Source: an uncultured Taibaiella sp.
GTDB lineage: Bacteria > Bacteroidota > Bacteroidia > Chitinophagales > Chitinophagaceae
Assembly (NCBI GenBank): GCA_937870855.1
Contig: CALMWT010000101.1
Location: 1 to 49,775 of the forward strand
Direction of reading: 5' to 3'
DNA length: 49,775 nucleotides
Translations under genes and position numbers: made by a program
Notes under the pieces: generated by a model
The model's input: the letters and a program-made list of their open reading frames with translations, nothing else
Told to the model about the DNA's origin: nothing
Databases searched by the model: none
Part shown: positions 35,301-43,022 of the stretch, piece by piece
How positions within the stretch are numbered: the stretch's first letter is position 1
How the letters are laid out: each line of letters begins with the position of its first letter

Positions 35301-35867
35301 ATGAGACCGGTTCAATATAATACGAATGAAAAAGTGCAGTTGGTGGATCTTCCTGAAGGTTATTCGGGAGAAGGGTTTCATGCCACTTCCTTTGATAAAG
35401 TAATAGGTTTAGCCAGAAAAAATTCTTTGTGGCCATTACCGTTTGCAACTTCATGCTGTGGAATCGAATTCATGGCTACGATGGGATCAAATTATGATCT
35501 TGCGCGTTTTGGTTCGGAACGTATGGGATTTACGCCGCGTCAATGCGATATGCTTTTGGTAGCAGGAACAATCTCTAAAAAATTAGGTCCTGTTTTGCGA
35601 CAAGTGTACATACAAATGGCAGAGCCTCGGTGGGTGGTTGCTATTGGCGCTTGCGCAAGCAGCGGGGGTATATTCGACTCTTATTCTGTATTGCAGGGTA
35701 TTGATCAGGTTATTCCTGTGGATGTGTATGTGCCCGGTTGTCCACCACGTCCGGAAGGAATTATTGATGGTATTTTAAAACTTCAGGAATTAGTAGGTAA
35801 CGAAAGCCTTCGCCGCCGAACAAGTGATCAATATAAAGCTTTAATGCAGAGCTACGGAATACAGTAA
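35301..35867 (+). CDS. nuoB: NADH-quinone oxidoreductase subunit B
   Basis: 188 residues; carries the N2 [4Fe-4S] cluster that donates electrons to quinone. Ligands are all present: tandem Cys52-Cys53 (SCCGIEF), Cys118 (AIGACASSGG) and Cys147 (VPGCPPRPEGI). Peripheral-arm subunit sitting on the membrane arm. It is followed after only 9 bp by a non-Complex I gene (Uma2). Confidence 0.97.
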   Translation: MRPVQYNTNEKVQLVDLPEGYSGEGFHATSFDKVIGLARKNSLWPLPFATSCCGIEFMATMGSNYDLARFGSERMGFTPRQCDMLLVAGTISKKLGPVLRQVYIQMAEPRWVVAIGACASSGGIFDSYSVLQGIDQVIPVDVYVPGCPPRPEGIIDGILKLQELVGNESLRRRTSDQYKALMQSYGIQ

Positions 35868-35876
35868 CTTAGAGAA

Positions 35877-36542
35877 ATGCAGCAAGTATCTCCCATTCTT
35901 AGAGACATTATACGCTCGCCGCAGTTGCCAAAACTGGTGGAAGAACTTTCGTTGTTTCTTAAAACTGAAAAGCAAAGGCGCAATGAATTTTATGAATGGA
36001 TAACCGATAATGTAAAGGCAGAGTTTATTGAAGGTGAAGTAATCATTCAAAGCCCGGTAGTCAAAAAGCATAATGTCATTACAAAATATTTGTGTTCCCT
36101 ATTAGAAGAGTGTGTAGCGCAGAATAATTCCGGTTTTGTAGGTGTTGAAAAAATTCTCGTGAAGCTTACAAGAAATGATTTTGAACCGGATATTTGTTTC
36201 TTTAAAAAGGAAAAAGCAAAAAACTTTCGGGACGATACCATGTTTTTTCCGGCACCTGATTTTGTAGTTGAAATCCTTTCAAAATCTACTGAGAAAATTG
36301 ACAGAGGAGTAAAGTTTATAGACTATGCGCTTCACGGAGTAAAAGAATATTGGATCATTGATCCTGACAAGGAAATTGTGGAGCAGTACGAAAACAAAAA
36401 CAGCAAGTTTGAGTTATTGTTGAAAGTAAAAACAGGTGTCATTAAAAGTGTTGTAGTTCCAAAGTTTGAAATACCAGTGAAAGCAATCTTTAACGAGAAA
36501 GATAAAAGAGAAGCGCTTCAATTATTCTTAAATAAAAAATGA
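35877..36542 (+). CDS. Uma2 family (DUF820) putative PD-(D/E)XK nuclease
   Basis: 221 residues, no signal. The C-terminal two thirds match Uma2: AEFIEGEVIIQSP, EPDICFF (Asp105), PAPDFVVEILSKST (Glu132), the FIDYALHGVKEYWIIDPDKEIVE helix and strand. Uma2 proteins have a restriction-endonuclease-like PD-(D/E)XK fold, are abundant in cyanobacteria and other genomes, and have no settled role. Here it lies inside the nuo operon: 9 bp after nuoB, and its TGA stop overlaps the nuoC ATG (ATGA), so it is translationally coupled to nuoC. The N-terminal ~40 residues (QLPKLVEELSLFLKTEKQRR) look helical and unusual for the family. Confidence 0.85.
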   Translation: MQQVSPILRDIIRSPQLPKLVEELSLFLKTEKQRRNEFYEWITDNVKAEFIEGEVIIQSPVVKKHNVITKYLCSLLEECVAQNNSGFVGVEKILVKLTRNDFEPDICFFKKEKAKNFRDDTMFFPAPDFVVEILSKSTEKIDRGVKFIDYALHGVKEYWIIDPDKEIVEQYENKNSKFELLLKVKTGVIKSVVVPKFEIPVKAIFNEKDKREALQLFLNKK

Positions 36543-37039
36543 CTCTTAACCACGATAATATAAAGCAACAGCTTACGCAAAAATTCGGTGAGGTTTTATC
36601 GTTTGATGAATCTTATGGAATGCTCACAGTTGTAGCTCCGGCGGAACAAAACCTCAAGTTGTTGCAATTTTTTTATGAAAATCAGTCCTTGGGTTTTCGC
36701 TTCCTCACAGATCTTACGGCAAATCATTATCCCGAAAGAAAAGGAGAAGAGTTATGCGTGGTGTATCATCTGCATAATCTGATAGACAATGTGCGCCTGC
36801 GATTAAAAGTATATGTGCCTGTAGAAAAACCCGATGTATTTACCGCAACGAAACTTTTCCCCGGGGCAAATTGGATGGAACGTGAAACCTATGATTTCTT
36901 CGGTATAAACTTTGTTGGTCATCCCGATCTTCGCCGAATTCTGAATGCTGATGAAATGGATTATTTCCCGATGCGGAAGGAATATACCTTAGAAGATCCA
37001 CAGCGCACTGATAAAGACGATGAAATGTTTGGCAGATAA
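36539..37039 (+). CDS. nuoC: NADH-quinone oxidoreductase subunit C
   Basis: 166 residues, the 30-kDa-subunit type without fusion to NuoD. Hallmarks: FRFLTDLTANHYPERKGEELCVVYHL and the C-terminal ERETYDFFGINFVGHPDLRRIL (signature of the family). Soluble peripheral-arm subunit without cofactors. Its ATG overlaps the Uma2 stop by 4 bp, so translation probably depends on the inserted gene. Confidence 0.96.
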   Translation: MTLNHDNIKQQLTQKFGEVLSFDESYGMLTVVAPAEQNLKLLQFFYENQSLGFRFLTDLTANHYPERKGEELCVVYHLHNLIDNVRLRLKVYVPVEKPDVFTATKLFPGANWMERETYDFFGINFVGHPDLRRILNADEMDYFPMRKEYTLEDPQRTDKDDEMFGR

Positions 37040-37203
37040 TGTAAAATGGAAAAGTAAAAATGAAAAAAGACACGAGTGTGGCTGAAGAAGCAGCAAAAAG
37101 AAGGAGTTGAAGTTTTAAAGATTATTGCAACGATTGATTAACGCGAAAGGCATACAGTGATACTTAAATTTGTCGTTCATGTTTTTCATTTACCTTTTAA
37201 ATT
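37040..37203. repeat. nuoC-nuoD spacer with imperfect palindrome
   Basis: 164 bp. The left end (TGTAAAATGGAAAAG, GTAAAAATG) and right end (CATGTTTTTCATTTACC, TTTTAAATTTT) are approximate reverse complements. A 16-codon ORF at 37061-37111 (MKKDTSVAEEAAKRRS) is probably chance or a remnant. Confidence 0.5.
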
Positions 37204-38427
37204 TTGAATTTGGAACAACGGCAGCATATACAGCTTTCCGAAGAATCTTTGGCTAAGCAAAGCACTACACTTAATCTTGGCCCAACTCACCCTGCCACCC
37301 ACGGTGTATTTCAAAACATTTTGGAAGTAGATGGCGAGCGTGTACTAAGAACAGAGCCTACAATTGGATATATACATAGGGCTTTTGAAAAAATTGCCGA
37401 ACGCAGACCTTATTATCAGATTACACCGCTTACCGACCGATTGAATTATTGCTCTGCGCCAATTAACAATATAGGTTGGCACCTTACTGTTGAAAAACTT
37501 GTAGGAATAAAAACGCCAAAACGTGTTGATTATCTCCGTGTCATCATCATGGAGCTTTCGCGTATTGCGGATCACTTGGTTTGCAACTCTGTAATTGGCG
37601 TGGATACAGGAGCGTTAACTACGTTCACTTATGTATTCCAGTACCGCGAAAAGATTTATGAAATATTTGAAGAGATATGCGGTTCTCGTTTAACAACCAA
37701 CATAGGACGTTTCGGTGGTTTTGAGCGAAACTTCACCCAAGCTGCATGGGATAAATTAGATAGTTTCATGGAAACTTTCCCGAAGGCATTTAAAGAATTT
37801 GAAGACCTGCTAAACCGCAATCGCATTTTTATGGAGCGTTGCATGGGCGCTGGTCCGCTAACGGCAGAAATGGCTTTGGCTTATAGTGTTACAGGTCCTA
37901 ACCTACGGGCCGCCGGTGTTGATTACGATGTGCGTGTTGCTTCTCCATATAGTTCTTACGAAGATTTTGATTTTAAGATTCCGGTAGGGAGCACAGGCGA
38001 TGTGTATGATCGTTTCATGGTGCGCAATACTGAAATCTGGGAGAGCATGGACATCATCGCACAAGCATTGAGCAAGTTGAAAGATTTAGATCCAAGTGTG
38101 TTTCATGCAGATGTTCCTGAGTTTTATCTTCCTGAAAAAAAGGATGTTTATACTAAGATGGAAGCGCTGATCTACCACTTTAAGATCATTATGGGTGAGA
38201 CAGAAATTCTTCCTGGAGAAATCTATCATTCTGTGGAAGGCGGCAATGGAGAGGTAGGTTATTATTTGATAAGTGATGGTGGCAGAGCACCGTATAGATT
38301 GCATTTCCGCCGTCCGTGTTTTATCTACTATCAGGTGTATTCTGAAATTATAAAAGGCGGATTGTTGAGTGATGCGATTGTTACTTTGAGTAGTTTGAAT
38401 GTGATTGCGGGGGAGTTGGATGCTTAA
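37204..38427 (+). CDS. nuoD: NADH-quinone oxidoreductase subunit D
   Basis: 407 residues, the 49-kDa subunit that forms the quinone-binding pocket with NuoB. Motifs: LNLGPTHPATHGVFQ, GYIHRAFEKIAERRPY, DRLNYCSAP, the RFGGFERNF segment and the C-terminal YYLISDGGRAPYRLHFRRPCF, STLSSL-like region (IVTLSSLNVIAGELD). There is no usable ATG: an in-frame TAA lies at 37198-37200, and TTG 37204 gives MNLEQRQHIQL, so a TTG start is inferred. Confidence 0.95.
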   Translation: MNLEQRQHIQLSEESLAKQSTTLNLGPTHPATHGVFQNILEVDGERVLRTEPTIGYIHRAFEKIAERRPYYQITPLTDRLNYCSAPINNIGWHLTVEKLVGIKTPKRVDYLRVIIMELSRIADHLVCNSVIGVDTGALTTFTYVFQYREKIYEIFEEICGSRLTTNIGRFGGFERNFTQAAWDKLDSFMETFPKAFKEFEDLLNRNRIFMERCMGAGPLTAEMALAYSVTGPNLRAAGVDYDVRVASPYSSYEDFDFKIPVGSTGDVYDRFMVRNTEIWESMDIIAQALSKLKDLDPSVFHADVPEFYLPEKKDVYTKMEALIYHFKIIMGETEILPGEIYHSVEGGNGEVGYYLISDGGRAPYRLHFRRPCFIYYQVYSEIIKGGLLSDAIVTLSSLNVIAGELDA

Positions 38428-38529
38428 TACGATTAGCCGATTAGCCAATATGCTGATTAGCTAATGAATATAATATTTAGAAACGCTTGAGATTGGCTGG
38501 TAAGCTAATTGTCGAATTGGCAAGTTGAA
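38428..38529. repeat. nuoD-nuoE spacer with imperfect inverted repeats
   Basis: Words GATTAGCC and GATTAGCTAAT on the left are mirrored by TTGGCTGGTAAGCTAAT and AATTGGC on the right, so the spacer is an imperfect palindrome of the same style as the other nuo spacers but with different words. Confidence 0.5.
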
Positions 38530-39027
38530 ATGAAATTCTCTGAAGAAAAACTAAAACAGGCAAACGAGATCATTGCACGCTATCCTGAAGGAAAGCAAAA
38601 AAGCGCTTTGATCCCTTTACTGCATATAGCGCAGGAAGAAAACAACGGTTGGCTTGATGTGCCGACAATGGACTATGTTGCAAGTCTGCTTAATATTCTT
38701 CCTATTGAGGTTTATGAAGTAGCTACCTTTTACACAATGTTCAACCTGAAACCAGTGGGGAAATATGTGTTTGAAGTTTGCAGAACAGGTCCGTGTATGT
38801 TGAATGGCAGCGATGAAATTATTCAATACATCAAAGACAAACTGAGCATTCAGGAAGGAGAAACAACACCCGATGGTTTGTTTACGCTAAAACCTGCGGA
38901 ATGTCTTGGCGCTTGTGGTTATGCTCCGATGATGCAGCTCGGAAAATTTTATAAAGAACATTTGACGAAAGAAAAAGTAGATCAGATAATTGACGAATGC
39001 AGAAAGAGTGCAGCAATGAATAATTAG
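38530..39027 (+). CDS. nuoE: NADH-quinone oxidoreductase subunit E
   Basis: 165 residues from ATG 38530; a TTG at 38509 would add 7. Thioredoxin-like [2Fe-2S] (N1a) subunit of the NADH-dehydrogenase module with NuoF. Ligands present: Cys84 and Cys89 (CRTGPC), Cys125 and Cys129 (CLGAC). Upstream motif YPEGKQKSALIPLLHIAQEENNGWL is family-typical. It is followed within 5 bp by an unrelated DUF2442 gene. Confidence 0.96.
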   Translation: MKFSEEKLKQANEIIARYPEGKQKSALIPLLHIAQEENNGWLDVPTMDYVASLLNILPIEVYEVATFYTMFNLKPVGKYVFEVCRTGPCMLNGSDEIIQYIKDKLSIQEGETTPDGLFTLKPAECLGACGYAPMMQLGKFYKEHLTKEKVDQIIDECRKSAAMNN

Positions 39028-39032
39028 AGTTG

Positions 39033-39332
39033 ATGACTAAGATACTACCACACTTAACCTTTGCAAAGCCTCTACCTGAATACGAACTTTGGGTAGAGTT
39101 TGAAGATGGTGTGTCTGGGAAAGTCAGCTTGAAAAAATGGAAAGAAAAAGGGGGAGTTTTTTCTTTTTGGAATGATGAAAATCAATTCAGAAACATCCAG
39201 ATTACGGACAATAAAAAGATTCAGTGGAGTAAAGAGATAGATATGGATCCAGATTCTTTTTACTTGCAACTGATTGGTAAAACTTTTGAAGAATATGCCG
39301 GTAGTAAGCAGTTTTTACGGCATTCTCATTAA
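39033..39332 (+). CDS. DUF2442 domain-containing protein
   Basis: 99 residues from ATG 39033; a TTG lies just before it. Pattern of DUF2442: an N-terminal YELWVEFEDGVSGKVSL strand pair, FRNIQITDNKKIQWSKEIDMDPDSFYLQL. DUF2442 and DUF4160 genes are often neighbours, by my recollection, and have been suspected of being toxin-antitoxin-like, without proof that I can cite. Here it overlaps the DUF4160 start by 38 bp and lies between nuoE and nuoF. Confidence 0.8.
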   Translation: MTKILPHLTFAKPLPEYELWVEFEDGVSGKVSLKKWKEKGGVFSFWNDENQFRNIQITDNKKIQWSKEIDMDPDSFYLQLIGKTFEEYAGSKQFLRHSH

Positions 39333-39560
39333 GATGTATTTTGGCGACCATGCACCTCCGCATTTTCATGCTGAGTATGGAGAATACAAGGCTGTTTTTG
39401 GTATCAATGACTTAGGAATATGGAAGGTAGGCCTCCTCCCAAAGCGATGGCTCTTGTAGTGGAATGGGCTACTATACATCAACAAGACCTGCTTACGAAC
39501 TGGAAAATTTTGATTGAGGAAGGCGAAGGAAAATTTTTAAAAATGGAGCCACTGAAATGA
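39295..39560 (+). pseudogene. DUF4160 protein, interrupted by a -1 frameshift
   Basis: From ATG 39295, frame 0 gives MPVVSSFYGILIKMYFGDHA then PPHFHAEYGEYKAVFGI, a clear DUF4160 N-terminus, but ends at TAG 39457-39459. The -1 frame continues the family: PPKAMALVVEWATIHQQDLL, then TNWKILIEEGEGKF, ending at TGA 39558-39560. The two halves together give about 88 residues, the usual DUF4160 length. The shift lies between 39418 and 39444. A CCCAAAG heptamer (39438-39444), in the X-XXY-YYZ phase, sits there. So this is a single-base deletion, a sequencing error or programmed frameshifting. The -1 frame stop overlaps the next gene's ATG (ATGA). Confidence 0.8.
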
Positions 39561-39985
39561 TACGAATTATTTTTTCTGGGGCATTGCTCTTTGTTTATAG
39601 TGTAAGTTTTGCAAGGAAGCCAGATACTACGGACTTGGTAAAAATAGTTCGAGAACTGAATGATGCTCTAATTAACAAAGACAGTATTAAGTTGAAGAGA
39701 TTGTTGCATGATAAAGTTCAGTATGGACATTCTAACGGGTGGATTGAGACAAGACAGGAAGTGATTGATAATTTGTTCAACGGAAAACTTGTGTACAATA
39801 AGCTTTCTTTGAATGATGTAACAATTATTGAAGAAAATGCTACGGCTTGTATACGCTCGAATACAGAAATTGATGTTGCGCTAAACGGAAATGTCTTGCA
39901 AATGAGTTTACATGTTTTGCAGGTTTGGATTAGAAATAATAACAGTTGGGTGTTGCTGAACAGACAAAGCACTAAGATTAATTAG
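39557..39985 (+). CDS. exported NTF2-like (DUF4440) protein
   Basis: 142 residues. Signal peptide MIRIIFSGALLFVYSVSFA, then a SnoaL/NTF2-type cone fold: LVKIVRELNDALINKDSIKLKRLLHDKVQYGHSNGWIETRQEVIDNL, followed by curved-sheet strands ending VWIRNNNSWVLLNRQSTKI. Relatives are small ligand-binding or enzyme-like domains; no ligand is readable. Its ATG overlaps the stop of the frameshifted DUF4160 frame, suggesting it was translationally coupled to an intact DUF4160. Part of the non-Complex I insert between nuoE and nuoF. Confidence 0.75.
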   Translation: MIRIIFSGALLFVYSVSFARKPDTTDLVKIVRELNDALINKDSIKLKRLLHDKVQYGHSNGWIETRQEVIDNLFNGKLVYNKLSLNDVTIIEENATACIRSNTEIDVALNGNVLQMSLHVLQVWIRNNNSWVLLNRQSTKIN

Positions 39986-40054
39986 AAATGTAAAATGCAA
40001 AAAGTAAACGGTTCAACTTTTTCATTTTTCATTTTTCATTTTGACTTTTAAAGA
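39986..40054. repeat. spacer before nuoF with low-complexity inverted words
   Basis: 69 bp. Left half ATGTAAAATGCAAAAAG, right half three copies of TTTTTCA(T) followed by TTTTGACTTTT; approximate reverse complements. Same word family as the spacers at 37040, 43190 and 44391. Confidence 0.5.
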
Positions 40055-41398
40055 ATGAAACTTTTATTAGAGAACGCACATATTGAGGGTATCCGCTACT
40101 ACGATGCTTATCGTAAACACGGCGGTTATCGCTCTGTAGAGAAAGCGCTGAAAACGACACCCGATGAGGTGGTTGAGGAAGTAAAGAAAAGTGGTTTGCG
40201 TGGTCGCGGGGGTGCAGGCTTTCCTACGGGCATGAAGTGGAGCTTTCTGGCTAAGCCTGAAGGTGTGCCCCGTCATTTGGTTTGCAATGCAGATGAATCG
40301 GAGCCTGGTACGTTTAAAGATCGCTACCTGATGGAGTTCCTTCCGCATCTTTTGATAGAAGGAATGATAGTGAGTGCGTATGCTCTGGGCAGTAATGCCA
40401 GCTACATTTACATCCGTGGTGAATATGCCTGGATCGTTGATATACTGGAGCAAGCCATTGCAGAAGCGAAGAACAACGGCTGGCTTGGAAAGAACTTATT
40501 AGGTACAGGTTTCGATTGTGAAATCTATGTGCAACGCGGAGCAGGAGCATATATCTGTGGCGAAGAAACAGCACTCATAGAAAGTCTTGAAGGTAAGCGC
40601 GGCAACCCGCGTATCAAGCCTCCTTTCCCGGCGATACAGGGTGTGTGGATGCGTCCGACTGTCGTAAATAATGTGGAGACACTTACAGCAGTAGTTCCCA
40701 TTATAAATATGGGTGGCGAGGAGTATGCAAAGATCGGTGTGGGTCGTTCTACAGGAACGAAATTGATCTCTGCCTGTGGCAATATCAACAAGCCTGGTGT
40801 GTATGAGATCACTATGAATGAAAGCGTGGAGGAGTTTATTTATTCTGATGAATTCTGTGGTGGTATTCCGAAAGGAAAAAAATTAAAAGCTTGTATTCCG
40901 GGTGGATCATCCGTTCCTATTGTTCCCGCAAATCTTTTGTTTAAAACTGCTAAAGGCGAAACTCGTTACATGAATTACGAAAGCCTTGCGGATGGTGGTT
41001 TTGCAACGGGTACGATGATGGGTTCGGGAGGGTTTATTGTGCTGGATGAAGATCAATGCGTGGTGCGTCATACTCTTACCCTTGCTCGTTTCTACAGCCA
41101 TGAAAGCTGTGGTCAATGTAGTCCTTGCCGTGAGGGAACAGGTTGGATGTACAGAATTTTGAAAAACATAGAATACGGAAAAGGAAAGATGAGCGATATT
41201 GATTTGCTTTGGGATATTCAAAGCAAGATTGAGGGGAATACAATTTGTCCGTTGGGAGATGCGGCTGCGTGGCCAGTGGCAGCAGCTATTCGCCACTTCC
41301 GCGACGAGTTCGAGTGGCATGTAACAAACCCTGAAGAAGCGCAAACGAGAAACTTTGGATTGGCGCACTATGCAGACCCGTTGCCGGTGGTGGCGTAG
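40055..41398 (+). CDS. nuoF: NADH-quinone oxidoreductase subunit F
   Basis: 447 residues; binds NADH, FMN and the N3 [4Fe-4S] cluster, the electron entry site of Complex I. Motifs: LRGRGGAGFPTGMKW (NADH), CNADESEPGTFKDR (FMN), AYICGEETALIESLEG, and cluster ligands Cys352, Cys355, Cys358 (ESCGQCSPCREG) and Cys398 (TICPLGDAA). The 3' end is 2 bp from the left inverted repeat that bounds the GxxExxY unit. Confidence 0.97.
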   Translation: MKLLLENAHIEGIRYYDAYRKHGGYRSVEKALKTTPDEVVEEVKKSGLRGRGGAGFPTGMKWSFLAKPEGVPRHLVCNADESEPGTFKDRYLMEFLPHLLIEGMIVSAYALGSNASYIYIRGEYAWIVDILEQAIAEAKNNGWLGKNLLGTGFDCEIYVQRGAGAYICGEETALIESLEGKRGNPRIKPPFPAIQGVWMRPTVVNNVETLTAVVPIINMGGEEYAKIGVGRSTGTKLISACGNINKPGVYEITMNESVEEFIYSDEFCGGIPKGKKLKACIPGGSSVPIVPANLLFKTAKGETRYMNYESLADGGFATGTMMGSGGFIVLDEDQCVVRHTLTLARFYSHESCGQCSPCREGTGWMYRILKNIEYGKGKMSDIDLLWDIQSKIEGNTICPLGDAAAWPVAAAIRHFRDEFEWHVTNPEEAQTRNFGLAHYADPLPVVA

Positions 41399-41400
41399 GG

Positions 41401-41437
41401 TTTCACACCGAGGGTACAGAGAAAATGAGATACAGAG
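41401..41437 (+). repeat. left 37-bp imperfect inverted repeat of the GxxExxY unit
   Basis: Begins TTTCACACCGAG directly after the nuoF stop and matches the reverse complement of 41851-41887 at 29 of 37 positions by eye. It includes the GxxExxY ATG and first codons. Internally it contains part of a 15-bp-period direct repeat (ATACAGAGAAAATGAG-type words, 41415-41446). Confidence 0.75.
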
Positions 41438-41814
41438 AAAATGAGATATCCGGTAAAGTAGTGGATACTTGTATAAAGATCCATAAGCTCTATGGCCCCG
41501 GACTTTTTGAATCTGTTTACGAGGAAATTTTTTGCTACGAGTGGTCGAAAACAGAAATACCTTTTGTGAAGCAACAGCCTATCCCTGTAATACATGAAAC
41601 GATCAAAATGGAAGCGGGTTTTAGAGCGGATATAATTATAGACGGAAAAGTATTGTTAGAATTGAAGTCGGTGGAAAAGCTTGCTGAAGTTCATTTCAAG
41701 CAAGTATTGACTTACTTAAAACTGGCAGATTTAAAACTGGGTTTACTAATTAATTTTAATGAAGTGCTTTTAAAAAATGGAATTCATAGAGTAATAAATG
41801 GACACATAGAATAA
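41425..41814 (+). CDS. GxxExxY protein, PD-(D/E)XK nuclease superfamily
   Basis: 129 residues. The family-naming motif is GLFESVY (Gly26, Glu29, Tyr32). With FRADIIID (Asp69) and LLELKSV (Glu79, Lys81) it has a full set of PD-(D/E)XK catalytic residues (PDDEXK_3/TIGR04256 type). The biological role of the family is unresolved; it occurs in many scattered copies in some genomes. Here it lies alone between nuoF and nuoG, on the nuo strand, inside a pair of imperfect inverted repeats, which looks like a transposed unit although no transposase is present. The N-terminal MRYRENEI is encoded by repeat sequence. Confidence 0.88.
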   Translation: MRYRENEISGKVVDTCIKIHKLYGPGLFESVYEEIFCYEWSKTEIPFVKQQPIPVIHETIKMEAGFRADIIIDGKVLLELKSVEKLAEVHFKQVLTYLKLADLKLGLLINFNEVLLKNGIHRVINGHIE

Positions 41815-41890
41815 CTCTGTGTCTCTTAATCTCTGTGTGAAAATGAATAACTCTGTGTCTCTTAATCTCTGTGTACTCTGTGTGAAATGA
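41813..41890. repeat. two copies of a 36-bp direct repeat downstream of the GxxExxY gene
   Basis: AACTCTGTGTCTCTTAATCT begins both copies (41813 and 41849; period 36 bp). The second copy has an extra TACTCTGTG. The right inverted repeat of the unit is inside copy 2. Confidence 0.85.
41851..41887 (-). repeat. right 37-bp imperfect inverted repeat of the GxxExxY unit
   Basis: Read on the minus strand it starts TTTCACACAGAG and pairs with 41401-41437 (29/37). It lies 20 bp before the nuoG ATG. Confidence 0.75.
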
Positions 41891-41906
41891 TTAGCGTTGA
41901 TAAACG

Positions 41907-43022
41907 ATGAATGAACAGGCTCCAAATTTTAAAATAACAATAGACAACATAACCATAGATGTGCCTGCGGGTACTACTATCCTTAATGCTGCGCGGCAGA
42001 TAGGTGGCGATGTAACGCCGCCTGCCATGTGCTATTACTCAAAACTGGAAGGAAGCGGTGGAAAATGCCGCACTTGCCTGGTAGAGGTAAGCAAAGGTTC
42101 GGAGAAAGACCCGCGTCCCATGCCCAAGCTGGTAGCAAGCTGCCGCACTACGGTAATGGATGGCATGGAGGTGAAAAGCATTACCTCCGAAAGGGTTTTA
42201 GATGCGCGCAAAGGTGTGGTAGAGTTTCTGCTCATCAACCACCCGCTCGACTGCCCCGTGTGCGACCAGGCAGGCGAGTGCGATCTGCAAGACCTGAGCT
42301 ACGAACATGGTACGGCAGCAAGCCGGCTCGACTTTCCGAAGCGTACTTTTCCGCCGGAAGATATTGGCGATCACATTCAGCTTCACATGAACAGGTGCAT
42401 AATGTGCTACCGTTGTGTGTACACCGCCGAGCAGCTTACGAAAAAACGCGAGCATGGCATACTGGAGCGGGGATGGGACTCTCAGATAAGTACATTGCTG
42501 AGTAAATCTTTGGACAATGATTTTATTGGAAACGTAATAGATGTGTGCCCGGTGGGTGCGCTTACGGATAGAACTTTTCGGTTTAAGCAGCGGGTGTGGT
42601 TTACAAAGCCGGTAGATGCGCACCGCGACTGCCCGACGTGCAGCGGCAAGGTGCGGCTGTGGTTTAGAGGGGAGGAAGTGTTTCGGGTGACGGCGCGGAA
42701 GGATAAGTGGGGGCAGGTGGAAGAATTTATTTGCAACGAGTGCCGGTTTGATAAGAAGAAGGCGGGCGACTGGGTGATAGAGGGGCCGAGCATGGTGAAG
42801 CGACACAGCGTAATATCGCAAAACCACTACCGGGGTGCGGTGGAGGCGCAGCCGGAATTGATAAATGAGATAATAGGGAAGCGTCCGAAAATGTTGCTGG
42901 ACATACATGATGTAAGTGATGTGAATAGACCGGAGATTAACTTGTCGGAGATTGAGCGGCCATCGAAGTCGGATGATTTTTTGCCGAATAAGAAGTTGGA
43001 TGGGCAGAGGAGGATAAGCTAA
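41907..43022 (+). CDS. nuoG: NADH-quinone oxidoreductase subunit G, short form
   Basis: 371 residues. N-terminal [2Fe-2S] domain (Cys42, Cys54, Cys57, Cys79), the N5 His-Cys motif (His112, Cys116, Cys119, Cys125) and N4 cluster (Cys164, Cys167, Cys170, Cys214). The large molybdopterin-like domain of E. coli NuoG is absent, as usual in Bacteroidota. Two CxxC pairs remain at Cys242/245 and Cys276/279, where the missing domain would begin. The last ~60 residues are polar and poorly conserved in appearance. Third-position G use rises sharply from about 42,560 onward. Confidence 0.93.
   Translation: MNEQAPNFKITIDNITIDVPAGTTILNAARQIGGDVTPPAMCYYSKLEGSGGKCRTCLVEVSKGSEKDPRPMPKLVASCRTTVMDGMEVKSITSERVLDARKGVVEFLLINHPLDCPVCDQAGECDLQDLSYEHGTAASRLDFPKRTFPPEDIGDHIQLHMNRCIMCYRCVYTAEQLTKKREHGILERGWDSQISTLLSKSLDNDFIGNVIDVCPVGALTDRTFRFKQRVWFTKPVDAHRDCPTCSGKVRLWFRGEEVFRVTARKDKWGQVEEFICNECRFDKKKAGDWVIEGPSMVKRHSVISQNHYRGAVEAQPELINEIIGKRPKMLLDIHDVSDVNRPEINLSEIERPSKSDDFLPNKKLDGQRRIS

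Noticed and set aside
37061..37111. 16-codon ORF between nuoC and nuoD
   Set aside because: Too short, no ribosome site, embedded in a palindromic spacer.
42029..42505. 158-codon ORF in another frame of nuoG
   Set aside because: Overlaps the cluster-binding part of nuoG; Arg/Ala/His-rich out-of-frame translation.
42198..42908. 236-codon open frame antisense to nuoG
   Set aside because: nuoG on the plus strand has all cluster ligands; the antisense product is low-quality His/Arg/Leu-rich sequence.
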